In this document: one piece after another, positions 10,644 to 23,429 of the stretch
Layout of the letters: each line of letters starts with the position of its first letter
How positions within the stretch are numbered: the stretch's first letter is position 1
DNA from: Mesotaenium endlicherianum
Taxonomy: Eukaryota; Streptophyta; Zygnematophyceae; Zygnematales; Mesotaeniaceae
NCBI GenBank assembly: GCA_009602735.1
Contig: WELA01013787.1
Span: 391,874 to 455,873 of the forward strand
DNA: 64,000 nt
Direction of reading: 5' to 3'
Notes under the pieces: model-generated
The model's input: the letters and a program-made list of their open reading frames with translations, nothing else
Told to the model about the DNA's origin: nothing
Database searches by the model: none
Position numbers and translations under genes: made by a program

Positions 10644-13600
10644 AGGGCTAGTTTGCATATTATATTATGGAGTCGCAGCCGGCAGCTGGAGGAGGCGAAC
10701 ATGTCGAGCATGTTGAGCGCGCGGGGTAGCAGGCAGCACCAACAATGACCAGAGAGCAACAAGAGATGCAGGCGATGCTAAGACAAATGGCAAATGCAAT
10801 TGGAGGAGAAGTCTACACCCAGTTTCAACAAAATATGCGCGCGGAGGTGGAGAGAATGGTGCGAGTTGTTATGGGGAACGCCGCTTCGACGAGTTCGGCA
10901 CCTGCACCTGTTGTACCACCGATTCATGTTAACCCAGTGGTGCAACCAGTTATTCCACCCGCATCAGGAGTGCGTGCACCTAAGCCTGAAGTTTATACTG
11001 GAGAGCGTGGATCGCCGCCTGTTCATCAATGGATTTTTGGAGTGAAGAAGTTTATGGAGTATTCTGCGCTCACGCCCGACAGGCAAGTCGCCTTTGTCAT
11101 AACTTTGCTGCAGAAGAGTGCTGGAGCTTGGTATGAACGAGAAGAGCAGCTGTCTGGAGTTCCTGCTACTGTTGATCAGCTATTTGAAGGCTTGAAGAGG
11201 CAATTTCAACCTATTGCACCCGAGGCTACCGCTCGAGATCTATTGGTGCGCCTTCGTCAACGAGGAAGCGTTCAAGAGTATGTATCGCGCTTCAACGAGC
11301 TGGTGCTTCAATGTCCATCCATGCACGAGTCGGAGATGATGGACAAGTTCAAGAGGGGACTCAAGCCAACTGTGGCCAAGGAAGTGGCGCTCAAGGACCC
11401 TACCAGTCTTGGGGAAATGATGGCATTGGCAACAAGGGTCGACGCTGTGGAGTATAGCCAGAGGCAGTGGGGCAGCCACAACTTTGGAGGATATCGACAC
11501 TTTGGATCTCAAGCGCCAAGCACGAGTGTTCAAGATCCAGTACCCATGGAGTTGGGACTTGTGCAGTACCAACGCAAGCAGCAGAACTTCAAGCCGAGAG
11601 GACTCTGCTATAGTTGCGGCAAGCTTGGACATCTGGCTCGAGACTGTCATGTGAAGGCGAAGCAACCTCAACAGCAGGAAAAAGGAGGACGCCAGTNATA
11701 AGTCGTTCTNCTGGCGTGAAGACAAACAAGGAGGTTATCCCCAGGAGCCTGCCGAGAAGCAAGGGACGAGACGTTGACAAGCCTATCATCGTGGAAGGAG
11801 TGGTCGACGGCAATAATGCGAAGTGTATGGTCGACAGTGGCGCAAGTGCAAATTTTGTGCACAAGAAGCTGGTGAAACAGTGGCGAATCCCTGTGCAGAA
11901 GCATTATGAGCCTAAGGAGGCAATTTTGGCGAATGGGCAGAGACTCAAGTGTGGTGCACCTACAAAAGCTATTCACGTGGAAGTAGCGGGACACCGGAGT
12001 AAGGAAGTTATGGAGCAGGCAGAGTTGGGTCACCATGAGGTGATATTGGGGCCGACCATGGCTGAGGAAAGCCAACCCTCAAGTGCACTGGAGCACAGGA
12101 CAAGTGAAAGTTCAAGGGCGTGATGGTCGAATGGAGACAGCGAAACAGGTGGAGGTAGATACGACCACAAGTAACTGTCTTCTGTCGAGCCTGCAAGTTA
12201 AGAAGCTATGCAGGGCAAATCAGGTGAAGGAGATGTACCTTGTTTTGGTGGCCCTGGCCAGGTCATCAGATGGAGCAAGCGTGAATCCTAACAGCCTGGG
12301 CGAATGTACATCGCCGGAGGAGCAAGTAGTGGTGTCTGATCCCCTTGCTCAGAAGGAGCAGAGCCCAACTGCTCAAGTGAAGAAGCGTGCTGAGATGCCT
12401 GCCCAAATTAAGGCGCTGTTGGAGGAGTTCAAGTGCGTGTTTCCTGAGGAGCTACCTACAGGATTACCTCCACAGAGAGCTATGGAGCACAAGATTGAGT
12501 TGGAACCAGGGAGCAAGCCACCAGTGAGACCCGCCTATCGACAATCGTTTGCGGAGTTGGATGAGTTGAAGAAGCAGCTGACAGAGTTATTGGAGAAGGG
12601 ATTCATCCGACCCAGCGAGTCTCCATTTGCAGCGCCAGTCTTATTTGTGAAGAAGAAGGATGGGACTATGAGGATGTGTGTCGACTACCGGGCACTCAAC
12701 AAGGTCACCATCAAGAACAGGTACCCACTTCCACGAGTGGACGAGTTGATTGACAGGCTTGTCGGGGCGAAGTATTTCTCGAAGATCGATTTGAGGAGTG
12801 GCTATCACCAGGTACGGATTGCGGAAGGAGACGTTCAGAAGACTGCTTTCAGGTCTCGCTATGGTTTGTTCGAGTTNAATTCACAGTTATGCCTTTTGGA
12901 TTGACTAATGCACCTGCTACATTCATGGGACTCATGAATAGTATCTTCAGACCCTACTTGGACCAGTTTGTGGTGGTATTTTTGGACGACATCCTGATCT
13001 ATTCGAAGACCTTGGAGGAGCATGTGGGGCATCTGAGGAAGGTGTTGGAGGTCTTGAGAGATCAGAAGCTGTATGGGAAAATGAGCAAGTGCGACTTCTG
13101 TCTCAAATTTCTTGGACATGTAGTGGGAGCTGAAGGAGTCAAGGTGGAGCAGAAGAAGGTGCAAGCAGTCAGAGATTGGCCGGTGCCTGCTGATATTCAT
13201 CAACTCAGGAGTTTCCTCGGCATGGCGAATTATTACCGACGTTTCATTGAAGGATTTGCCAAGGTGTGTGCACCGCTCACGGACATGTTGAAGAAGCAGG
13301 AGAAGTGGCTATGGGGTGACAAGGAGCAGCAAGCCTTCGAGAAGATTAAAGAGCTGNCAGCAAGCCTTTGAGAAGATTAAGGAGCTGTTAACACAGGCAC
13401 TTGGTTGGCAATTGCCAGTCCAGAGCTTCCTTTCACCATCATCACGGACGCATCAAACTTTGCAGTGGGAGCCATTCTTCTCCAGGACCAGGGCAAAGGA
13501 TTGCAGCCTGTGGCATATGAGAGCAGAAAGTTGAGTCCTGCGGAGCAGAACTATGCAGCACACGAACGAGAGATGTTGGCTATTATCCAGGCTTTGAGGA

Positions 13601-13925
13601 TTTGGCGATGTTATGTGGACGGCCAGAAGGTGTTCACCAAGACCGACCACAAGAGCTTGGAGAAGTTTATGACGCAACCAACGTTGACACCAAGACAGGC
13701 AAGGTGGATGGAGTTTCTGCAACAATTTGACCACAAGATTGAGTACTTACCTGGGAAGATCAACCCTGCAGACGCTCTATCCAGGAGGTGTGACCCTGCA
13801 ACTGTTTCAATCATTAAGGAGAATATGGACTTCAAGAAGAAGCTTCAGAGAGGTTATGAGGAGGACCCACAGTTTGCTGATGGTGGAGTAGCTAAGTTCA
13901 ACGCGAGTATGCAGAAGAAGGACGG

Positions 13926-14314
13926 TGTAGTGATTTGAGTTATTATATATTAATTTGCATATATTTTAATGTTTTCAAATATATTTGGAGTAGTAGTCAA
14001 GTGTGCCATTTTTAGGTCAAAAGGACATGTGTACATTATTTCAGAAAGAGGTGGCAAGTTTTGGGATGTGTTGGGTGCCAACACATCAACATACACTTTC
14101 CTAGAAATTACTTATGTAGCAAGTATATAAACAAGAGCTAGAACATAGAAAGACATTCCAGAATCACTCTTGTACTTGCCAAAATCCACAAATATATTAA
14201 CTTTCAAGAAGCCATCTCTCTTTCAAGAAGCTACCACTTGTGTTCAAAGATCCTTGTCTTGAATAGATAAACTATTCTGTTTTACTAAGTACTTTATCTA
14301 TCTGTTTCACTACA
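13926..14314 (+). repeat. Solo LTR of the element E family inside element D
   Basis: A 389-bp copy of the E LTR, shorter than the 503-bp copy through an internal difference. It is flanked on both sides by the 5-bp duplication gacgg (13921-13925 and 14315-14319). The exact ends show that the family LTR runs TGTAGTGA to TCACTACA. Confidence 0.9.
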
Positions 14315-14669
14315 GACGGCATATGGTATTATGGTGGTTCCAACAGAGTGGTGGTACCTTACATCAAGGAGCTACGAGACTTACTACTTGCGGAGCATCA
14401 TGATTGCTTATATGCTGGACACTTTGGAAGCGAGAAGACGGCAAGCGTGCTGAAGCGGGAGTACTACTGGAGAAATAAGGACAAGGACATCGAGGAGTGG
14501 ATCAGGAGTTGCGATGCGTGCCAGAGAAACAAGACACCAAATCAAAAGAAAGGAGGTACATTGCAGCCCCTTCCTATTCCAGAGTATCGTTGGGAGCAGA
14601 TTGCTATGGACTTCATCACATCGTTACCAGTCAGTGGTCAAGGGCACGATGCAGTATGGGTAGTGTCTG

Positions 14670-15413
14670 TGTAAGGTCATAGGTTTATAAAGTGCATTTT
14701 TGAGTTTCATAAAATTATGTTTTGATTGTATATTCATGTAGAGTGCATTTTTGTGGTCATTTTGATATAAAGTTCATCAAATTTGGTCAAGTATTGAGAG
14801 AGTTATGGATTTCCAAAGTTTAATTAGTTTTGAGGTCGGTTGACGACTGTCCTTAATTCGCGGTGAGCGCGACCGTCGGATTGACCGACAGCGTCGAGCG
14901 ATCTGGCCCGTTAGAATGAACTCGAACCTTCACGTAAGTTCGGCTGACGCGGAGTGCCGACTAGGTCGATTTACCTAGAAGTTTCGGTTTAGCCTAGCGC
15001 GTCTAAGATAGAATATTCTAGTAATGTCGATGCATGTATGTGGACGTCAATTCAGCCCGACGCGTCAGATTAGACCGATCTGGCATACTCACGAACATTC
15101 TGGAAGGGACGATTTGACGAACACTTAGGAAAATCCGTAACTTCCTCCTAGAGAGGAGCACTTAGGCAGAAAATTATAAATAGGCATAACTTCTTTGTTT
15201 CTTATCAGTTTTCACTTCTGTAAATTTCTACGGGTTTGTAATGACAAGGCCTTTCATCCTACATCATTTGTGAGCAGTTTCTTGCTACTCAAAATGTTGA
15301 GTATTTTTCCTAAGCTTTGTTAGTGATATGCCGCTGCACTCTCTAGTATGATGGCAACTAGTTCCTTTCCTCGTGAGTCACTACGCTTCCACTAGGGCAC
15401 TTTGCCCCTTTCA
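14670..15413 (+). repeat. Solo LTR of the element D family inside the element D integrase
   Basis: A 744-bp copy flanked by the 5-bp duplication gtctg (14665-14669 and 15414-15418). It arrived as a second D-family insertion into the integrase region and later lost its internal part by LTR-LTR recombination, the usual origin of a solo LTR. Confidence 0.92.
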
Positions 15414-16442
15414 GTCTGATAGACTCAGCAAGATGGCTCACTTCATCCCCATGAAGGAGACTTCTACGGCAGCAGATGTGGCACGGCTATTCTTTGATAA
15501 TATTTTCAAGCTACATGGGTTGCCGAAGGTGATTGTTTCAGATCGGGATCCAAGGTTCACTAGCAACTTGTGGCGGTCATTGTTTACTTTGATGGGGACC
15601 AAGTTGAGTATGAGCACTTCCTATCGCCCTCAAACAGATGGGCAGAGTGAGAGGCTCAACAGAACTCTGCAAGAGGTGCTCAGGAGTTTCACTATGGAGG
15701 ACCCTTCAGAGTGGGACAAGAAGCTGCCAGGATTGGAGTTTGCCTACAACAACAGCATGCAGGGATCCACCAAACAGTCACCATTCGCTATGGTTTATGG
15801 GCGAGAAGTATATCATCCAGGGAACATCTTGTTGGAGAAGGCCAAGGAGACTCAAGTTCCTACTACACAAGCTTTTATGGAGCAGATGGCCAACACTTGG
15901 CACATGGCGAAGACGTGTATTCGGAAGGCACAGGAAGAGCAGGTCAAGCATGCTAACAAGCACAGGAGGGAAGTGACATTCCATGTGGGCGACAAAGTAC
16001 TCTTGTCCACAGAGAACCTACCTTTCACAGGCAAGAGGAAACTGCGGGCACGGTTTACAGGTCCCAATGTGGTGCTCAAGCAGGTGAATCTAGTGACCTA
16101 CAAGTTGGAACTTCCTCCAGGATGGCGTATCCATGATGTGTTCCATGTCAGTTGTCTACGGCCATACATTGACCCGAATGAAGGACATCCACGACGACTA
16201 CCTACACCGCCACCACCGGTCGAGATCGATGATGTATTGGAGTATGAAGTGGAGGCAATTGTCGGCGATCGACGAGTCAAGCGAGGTCAACGATTTGTCC
16301 AAGAGTATCTGGTCAAGTGGAAAGGCTACCATGCGGACGACAACACTTGGGAGCCAGAGGCCAACTTGACTCATTGTAAGAGTAAGTTGAGACGTTATCT
16401 GCAGAATGCGTCGAGGACGTCGCATCTTGAGGAGGGGGATGA

Positions 16443-17194
16443 TGTAAGGTCATAGGTTTATAAAGTGCATTTTTGAGTTTCATGAAAGTATGTTTTGATT
16501 GTATAGTAGTGTAGAGTGCATTTTTGTGGTCATTTTGATATAAAGTTCATCGAATTTGGTCAAGTATTGAGAGAGTTATGGATTTCCGAAGTTTAATTAG
16601 TTTTGAGGTCGGTTGACGACTGTCCTTAATTCGCGGTGAGCGCGACCGTCGGATTGACCGACAGCGTCGAGCGATCTGGCCCGTTAGTGTGAACTCGAAC
16701 CTTCACGTAAGTTCGGCTGACGCGGAGTGCCGACTAGGTCGATTTACCTAGAAGTTTCGGTTTAGCCTAGCGCGTCTAAGATAGAATATTCTAGTAATGT
16801 CGATGCATGTATGTGGACGTCAATTTGGCCCGACACGTCAGATTAGACTGATCTGGCTTACTCACAAATATTCTGGAAGGGACGATTTGACGAACACTTA
16901 GGAAAATCCGTAGCTTCCTCCTAGGGAGAAAAACTTAGGCTGAAAATTATAAATAGGCATAACTTCTTTGTTTCTTATCAGTTTTCACTTCTGTAAATTT
17001 CTACGGGTTTGTAATGACAAGGCCTTTCATCCTACATCATTTGTGAGCAGTTTCTTGCCACTAAAAATGNAAAAATGTCAAGTAATTTTCCTAAGCTATC
17101 TTAGCAATATGCCACTGCACTCTTGAGTATGATTGCAACTAGCTTTGTTCATCGTGAGTCACTACGCTTCCACTAGGGCACTTTGCCCCTTTCA
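16443..17194 (+). repeat. 3' LTR of element D (752 bp)
   Basis: Starts directly after the polypurine tract that follows the chromodomain and ends TTTCA. It is slightly longer than its 5' partner because of a very short local repeat beside an ambiguous base. Confidence 0.9.
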
Positions 17195-20092
17195 CCCCGG
17201 CTGAAAAAGAAGCTCTGATAACGGCTGGACTATGCTTTTATTGTAAGGAAAAGGGCCATCGTGCACTCTCATGCCCCCAAAAAGTTGTCAAAAAACGGAC
17301 AGCGCCGGTAGGCCAGGAGCATACCACTCCAAGACCCACTTCACAAGAAGACAACAAGCCAAGTGAGGTGGAGAATTCTGTCGAAGACCATGTTTCAGCC
17401 CCAATGAGTTTGAGAGGTTATCTTGGAGGAAAGAAGGTCCACATCTTGGTGGATAGCGGAGCTCAAGGCAAATTTATCGCTGCAGATTTTTACTATGCAA
17501 ACTCTTGACCACTGATGCCCGACAGATTCTCCTACACTACCCCTTCCAAGAAGACGTACCCCTTGTCACTCCTATCAAGTCCTTCAAGGATAAAGTATTG
17601 TTCTCTCCCATGCAATTGGCAAGTACGACGTCATCCTAGGGACGCCTTGGTTGACCAAGCATAACCCCCAAGTTGATTGGAGGGACGGTACTATCAAGAT
17701 CAAGAATGATATCACTTCAAGAATCCGTATTTTACGTGCAATCCAGAATATCCAGACCCAAAACATCAAGAAGCCGGCACACGAGATACTATTGTCCGCC
17801 CTCCAACTCAAGAGACTTGTGTGGAAGGGACACAAGCTTTGGCCTTGATTATGCCAAAAGACATCAAGAAAGACATCGAGAGTCAAGAAGGTAGCCCCTT
17901 TGCCAAGGAGATACAAGAAATCTTGGAAGACTACAAAGAAGTATTCTTCCCGGAATTGTCCAAGAGCCTACCCCCCGAGAGATTTGTAGACCACAAGATA
18001 GAGTTGGAGCCCCATAGCAAGCCCATCTCTTGGCCTACGTTCAAGATGTCATACACGGAGCTAGACAAAGTCAAGAAGCAAATCAAGGAGCTACTGGAGC
18101 ATGGCTTCATTCGACCTAGCAAGTCGCCATTTGGAGCCCTGGTACTATTTGTCAAGAAGAAAGATGGTACCTTGACAATGTGTGTGGACTATCGCGCCCT
18201 CAACAAGATCACCATCAAGAATCAAAACCCGCTGCCGCGCATGAATGAGCTCATGGACCGGTTGGTTGGAGCCAAGTACTTCACGAAGGTAAACTTGAGA
18301 AGCGGCTATAACCAGATTCGCATCGTTGAACCTGACATAGAGAAAACGGCGTTCAGGACAAGATGTGGTCATTTTGAGTTCACGGTCCTACCATTTGGAC
18401 TCACCAACGCGCCAGCAGCTTTCATGACTATGATGAACACCATACTTTAGCTCATGTTGGACAGATTTGCGGTGGTATTCATCGATGACATCCTTATCTA
18501 CAGCAAGACCCTTGAAGAGCATGCAAGACACTTGAAAGAAGTCCTCGAAGTATTGAAGCAAAACAATCTATTTGCAAAGGAGTCAAAGTGCGAGTTTGCC
18601 AAACAAGAGGTCGAGTTACTAGGTCTCCACGTGACTGCTGATGGCATCAAGATGGACCCCAAGAAGACCACGGTGGTGGAGGAATGGCCAACCCCCACGA
18701 CCAAGAAAGAACTCCAATCATTCTTGGGATTAGCCAATTGGTACAGGAGATTCATCCAGAGCTTCTCGTACATAGCGGCCCCCCTCATTGATCTACTCAA
18801 GAAGGACAGGCAATATACATGGACCAAGAAAGAGGAGGAAGCATTCCAACAGTTGAAGCGAAGATAGACAACATCCCCGTTGCTTACACTTCCAAGTCCA
18901 AACCCACTCCACCTCATCACCGATGCATCTTCCTATGCAATAGGAGCACACCTGCTCCAAGACCAAGGCGAGGGACTGCAGCCCATTGCCTACGAGTCAT
19001 GGAAGCTAAATCCAGCCGAGCAAAATTATACAACCACGGAGCGAGAGGCATTGGCGATTATACATGCCTTGAAGGTTTGGCGCTGCTATGTTGAAGGTCG
19101 CAAGGTGCTGGTCACTACGGACCACGAGGCATTGAAGCACCTCCAGACGCGGCCGTATCTCTCACGGAGACAAGCAAGATGGAGTGGATACTTGCAACAA
19201 TACAACATCACGATTCAGTACCAGCCCGGCAAAACAACCCCGGCTGACCCCCTCTCAAGACTGCAATTAAACGCAGTGATGACATCCCTGAAGACAGATC
19301 TGGAAGCTCGATTTTTAGCCGCCTATGAAAGAGACCCTTACTACAAGAATGGAGAAGCAGCCTTGGACCCATACAAGAAGCAAGAAGGCAATTATTGGGT
19401 GAGGCAAGACACGAGCCAGAGATGTGTTTTTAATGACTTAGACCTCCGGCTCTTGCTTCTACGAGAAGCACACGACAACCCTCTTGGAGGACACTTTGGG
19501 ATACTCAAGATCAGGGGTGTTCTAGCTAGNTCAGGGGTGTTCTAGCTAGGACTTATTGCTGGCCAGGCATGTCTAAGCAAGTCAAGGAGGACTGCAAGAG
19601 CTGTGACACATGCCAAAGAGTCAAGCCATCATCACAAGGCGGGAGGACTCCTCCAACCACTACCAATCCCGGAAAGGCAATGGACGGACATCTCAATGGA
19701 CCTTATCATGGACCTGTACGTGACACCTCGAGGCTATAATGCAACACTCACGGTGGTGGACGGACTTACGAAGATGGCTCATTTTATTTTCACGACGTCA
19801 AACACTACAGCACCACAACTTGCAAGACTCATCTTTGACAACATCCTCCGACTCCATGGACTACCATCAAGAATTGTGTCGAATAGAGATCCAAGATTCA
19901 CAAGCCATTTTTGGAAAAATCTCTTCAAGAACTTGGGTACATCGCTGGATATGTCTACTGCCCACCACCCGCAATTAAATGGGCAAACCGAGCGTATGAA
20001 TCGTACCCTAAAGACCTCTCTAAAGACCTACATGTCTACTTTAAAGCAAGAATGGGACATCTACTTGGACCCCTTGGAGTTTGCTTACAATG

Positions 20093-20225
20093 TCGTGCGG
20101 TAGGAGGTCGGGTGCGTATCATCGACACAAGCAATGCATAATATGCAAGCAGGCTTTGCTGCAATGAAGTCTATAATACATGTGGCTTTATAGCCAAACA
20201 GCAGTCAAGCGTCAAATGTTATAAT
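20093..20225 (-). repeat. Fragment of an element A LTR joined to element E
   Basis: About 130 bp that repeat 21224-21354 almost exactly (gtcgggtgcgtatcatcgac and onward). In the minus orientation it is the first part of a second LTR lying right after the complete 3' LTR of element A. It ends abruptly at the element E integrase. Confidence 0.75.
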
Positions 20226-21354
20226 TAAGGAGTGTGTACTCTCCAGAGTGAGCACCTCAAGACTGTAATCTGGTAGGAAAACAACTAATGAAGTTTGGCC
20301 CAAAAGATCACTGGAAGCACATCATGATCTTCAAGATTAGTCCTATGGTAGGGGGTATAAGCTGTGACTTTGCTCACCACTTGTGAAGTTCTTCTAGTGA
20401 TTGGAAGCCAGCAAGGCTTGCCCTTCACAAGAGAGAGACTAAGTGGTCCTGAAAACACAAGAGATAAAAGTGTAAGCTTTACTGATGATCTCAGTGACTT
20501 ACAACTGGCATAATGGGACTTCTAAAAAGATATTCCTCTAGGGACATCTCTAACACTTATACTTCCGGCGTCGTGTGCGGCGGATCCAATGCATGTAGTC
20601 ACTCTAGGAGACTATCCTATGTCCACTAATGTGTACAAGGCATGTATTAGCACTCCTATAGGCTAAGCATAACTCAAACCAATCAAAGCAAAGCACGTAA
20701 AATATGCTAAGTGTCTCTCGTTGGTGGAGCTTACCTTGGGTAGTTCTACCTAGATAGCGCCTCAAAAGTGAATTTGGAACTTGAGGAAGCTTCCTCTAGG
20801 AGTAGGTGATGCAGTCCCCAAGTTATAGCCTCAATGTTGCACTTATACTATGGAAATGGAAGACTTATGTAGTCTACAAGGCTCGCGGATTTGTGCGCAC
20901 AAAGCTAGGGGTCCTTGGGGTCACAAATAGTCAACATTGTCACCTTTGGGTGCATGGAGTCACAAGTTGGCCATTTGGTGTGGTTCCGCTAGGTGCCAAA
21001 AGGAGTGCGAACTAGATTGCGTCTATCTCGCTCGATAATTAACCAAATGACGTGCCATTCGGAAGATGCTCTGACGCGCTACACTTTGGTAACTTGGAAA
21101 TCTAGAGAAGGTCAACATATGGATGCGTAAAGTCAATGCAAAGTTGGTCTTCCTAGGTTGATGGTTCACACACGTAGAGCTTGGTTTTGTACGTCAACCT
21201 CGACATAATAAATCATGACAGCTGTTGTGCGGTAGGAGGTCGGGTGCGTATCATCGACACAAGCAATGCATAATATGCAAGCAGGCTTTGCTGCAATGAA
21301 GTCTATAATACATGTGGCTTTATAGCCGAACGACAGTCAAGCGTCAAATGTTTT
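20226..21354 (-). repeat. 3' LTR of element A (about 1.13 kb)
   Basis: Bounded on the right by the purine-rich strand gggggagaa after the integrase stop. Its far end (aggagtgtg...ctccagagtgagcacc) is shared with 32,326-32,536 beside the gag start. Element ends are inferred from this shared segment; no clear TG/CA termini were seen. Confidence 0.7.
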
Positions 21355-21371
21355 AATTCTCCCCCCAGCTC

Positions 21372-23135
21372 TCAGCCACCAGCTGATGGGCTGTGATCGC
21401 TGTCTAAAGCTAAAGTAGTGCAGTTGCTACAGAACCTGTCTCCAGCTGGCACGCGGACCAGCGGCGGGTCAAGGCAGCCGATGTGGAAGCCGAGGTTGCA
21501 GCTGTCGCAAAGCAGCATCCTGGCCTCCTGGCCGGGGCTGTGGCAGATCTGGCACACCCAGTCCTTGGGCGGCCTCGCGTCGCGGGGACGAACCTGCATG
21601 TCAAGTTTAGGAAGGTGGCATGGTCCACAATTCTTCGTGTGGTCCTTGTGAAGACGGCCATCTGCGCCTTCCAACTCCAGAACGCCTGACGCCAAGACGC
21701 GTCTGACGCGCAGGATGACGGGCGAGCTGTTGGTGTCGAGGGTGTTCTTCGTCTGGCGTCGCAGGTACACGAAGTCACCTGCAGAGAACTGCAACACTCG
21801 CGAGCGATAGGCTCCTCTACGGGTTATGGCATACCTCAGTGTGTTGCGGTGCTGAGCAATGCTGAGGTTGTCCATGGCCATGGGCATCAGGCGCCAAAAG
21901 AGCTGTGCACGCTGCCCGATAAGAGCGCTCCACGTCTCGGGATTGTCCAAGTCCAAAACGTTCTCGGCCACGGTCTTGGCTGCTACGATCAGGTTTGGCT
22001 GTCGGCCGTAGAGAAGGAAGTAGGGAGAATGCAAGGCCAAGGAGGCCTGCTTACTGAACCTGTACCCCATAGCCAACCATGGGAGGGCGTCGTCCCAGTG
22101 GGTGCTGTCGTGGGCCAGGCAGTACTTCCGCAGCCCAAGCTTGATGGTCTGCACCATGCGCTCTGCGAGGCCGTCAGCTTGGGGATGGTCTCGGGAGGTG
22201 GTGCGGTGGTCGATCATCGAGCGCTCTAGCAGCTTCTGAAAGCTGCCCTGGAACTCTTTGTCTTGGTGGGTGAGGACCTCAGCGCAGCCGCCAAAGCGGC
22301 TAAGGACCTGATCGAGAGAAGCCTGGGCAATCCCCTCACTGGCCTTGCTGGGCAACGACACAAGCTCGATCCACTTGGACATGTGCTCAATCATCACAAA
22401 GACATAGAGGTTGCCTCGTCGAGACTTGGGCAGCTCCCCAGCCAAGTCGAGCGACCACCTGTAGAACAGCCCCTGAATAGGGAGAGGGCTGAGAGCGACG
22501 GTGCGGGCTATGAAGCTCGAGCAAACCCGGTCGCAAAGTGTGCAGCTGCTGACGACGTCGGCGACGACCTCAGTCATGCCGTGCCACCAGTACTCAGCCT
22601 GGAGGAGGCTGAGAGTGCGCTTAACACTGAAGTGTCCAAGCGTCTCGTGCACACGTCGCACCAACTGGCTGCGTATAGCGGGCTCAGGGACCACCAGGAC
22701 AGAGCCGTCCGCCATCACTCGCCGCATGCGCCCCTCTATGAAGACGAAGTCTCGGCTACGCTTGAGGACGCGGTCACGCTCGCGCACACTAATGCCTGGG
22801 ACCAACTCCTTGGCCGTGACGTACTGCAGCACCGGGGTGTCGTCCCACACGTCCTCGGGCCCGCGCTGCCAGCTAACCTGCTCCTCAGCTGCTGCCAAGG
22901 CCAGTCGTCGAGTGGTGACAGTCACCATGTCTAGGCTAGTGAGCCCTGCGGGCCGCACGTCGCCGTCAACGGTGAAGGCTAGGAATGCCGCCGCGTGCCA
23001 GGCCACCGGCTCATCCTCATCGTGGCGGGCTACCGTGAGGTATCGCAAAGAGGGCAGCGGGTTGCGGCTGAGGCCGTCAGCGTCCAGGTTCGTCGACCCT
23101 GGACGATGGTGCACGTCAAAGGTGTACTCCTGCAA
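21372..23135 (-). other. Element A integrase with a C-terminal PHD finger
   Basis: A single open frame of 587 codons. It starts in the RNase H tether (HHRPGSTNLDADGLSR), continues with an HHCC zinc finger (HETLGHFSVKR to CTLCDRVC), then a DDE core (SLDLAGELP, THQDKEFQG, HPQADGLAERM), then an SH3-like stretch (AGDFVYLRRQ). It closes with a PHD finger whose CQIC, CDSC, FHIGCLDPP and CSNC ligands fit the C4HC3 pattern (about residues 530-575). PHD fingers often read the histone H3 tail. Here it sits where chromoviruses carry a chromodomain, so a role in targeting integration is a fair inference. It is in frame with the integrase, so it is not a separate host gene. Confidence 0.88.
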
Positions 23136-23429
23136 GATGAGCGCCCACCGTGCCTACTTGCCTGTCAGGCGTTCCAACGTCATGAGCCACTTGAGTGGCT
23201 GATGGTCGGTGACCAAGCGGAAGTGGGTGCCGTAGAGATAGTGCCTAAAATGCACAATCGTCCATACCGCTGCCAGGCACTCCCCCTCATAGGAGCCGTA
23301 GTTGCCCTCAGCACGGTTGTTGCTGCGGCTGGCGTACGCCACCACATGCTCAAAGCCGTCATGCTCTGCACCAGCACTGCTCCAAGCCCTGCCTGCGACC
23401 AGTCGGTGTGGAGGATGAAGGGCTTCTAA

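Larger units (their letters stand above)
9886..17194 (+). mobile_element. Ty3/Gypsy chromodomain element D, inserted in element E gag
   Basis: LTRs are 9886-10629 and 16443-17194. The primer site TGGTATCGGAGC is at 10632, and a polypurine tract (gaggaggggga) lies just before the 3' LTR. Parts: gag about 10,745-11,690 with a CYSCGKLGHLARDC knuckle; protease about 11,800-12,060 (VDSGASANFVH); reverse transcriptase about 12,480-13,080 (FLDDIL box); RNase H about 13,440-13,760; integrase with an HHCC finger about 14,390-14,520 and a core resuming about 15,420; chromodomain about 16,220-16,400 (EYLVKWKGYHADDNTWEPE). Flanks cctcg and ccccg are a near-perfect 5-bp target duplication. Two solo LTRs interrupt it. 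It is broken in a handful of places, but the LTRs differ by only a few percent by eye, so it is young. Confidence 0.9.
8251..20095 (+). mobile_element. Ty3/Gypsy element E, host of nested element D, right end lost
   Basis: The 5' LTR is 8251-8753 and is followed by an initiator-Met-like primer site, TGGTATCGAAGC, at 8755. Gag starts near 9,004 with a KLNLWLLQVETYL-type capsid region. It is split by the insertion of element D (9886-17194) and resumes with its CCHC knuckle (CFYCKEKGHRALSC) at about 17,230. Protease (LVDSGAQGKFIA, about 17,450), reverse transcriptase (about 17,960-18,600, with a FIDDIL active-site box), RNase H (about 18,890-19,270) and integrase (about 19,440-20,095) follow. 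The integrase ends abruptly at a fragment of the element A LTR, and no 3' LTR of E is in the window. The element is broken in several places. Confidence 0.85.

Noticed and set aside
21418-23429. Plus-strand open frames across the element A integrase and RNase H
   Set aside because: Antisense shadows of GC-rich coding DNA; the minus strand carries the integrase motifs.
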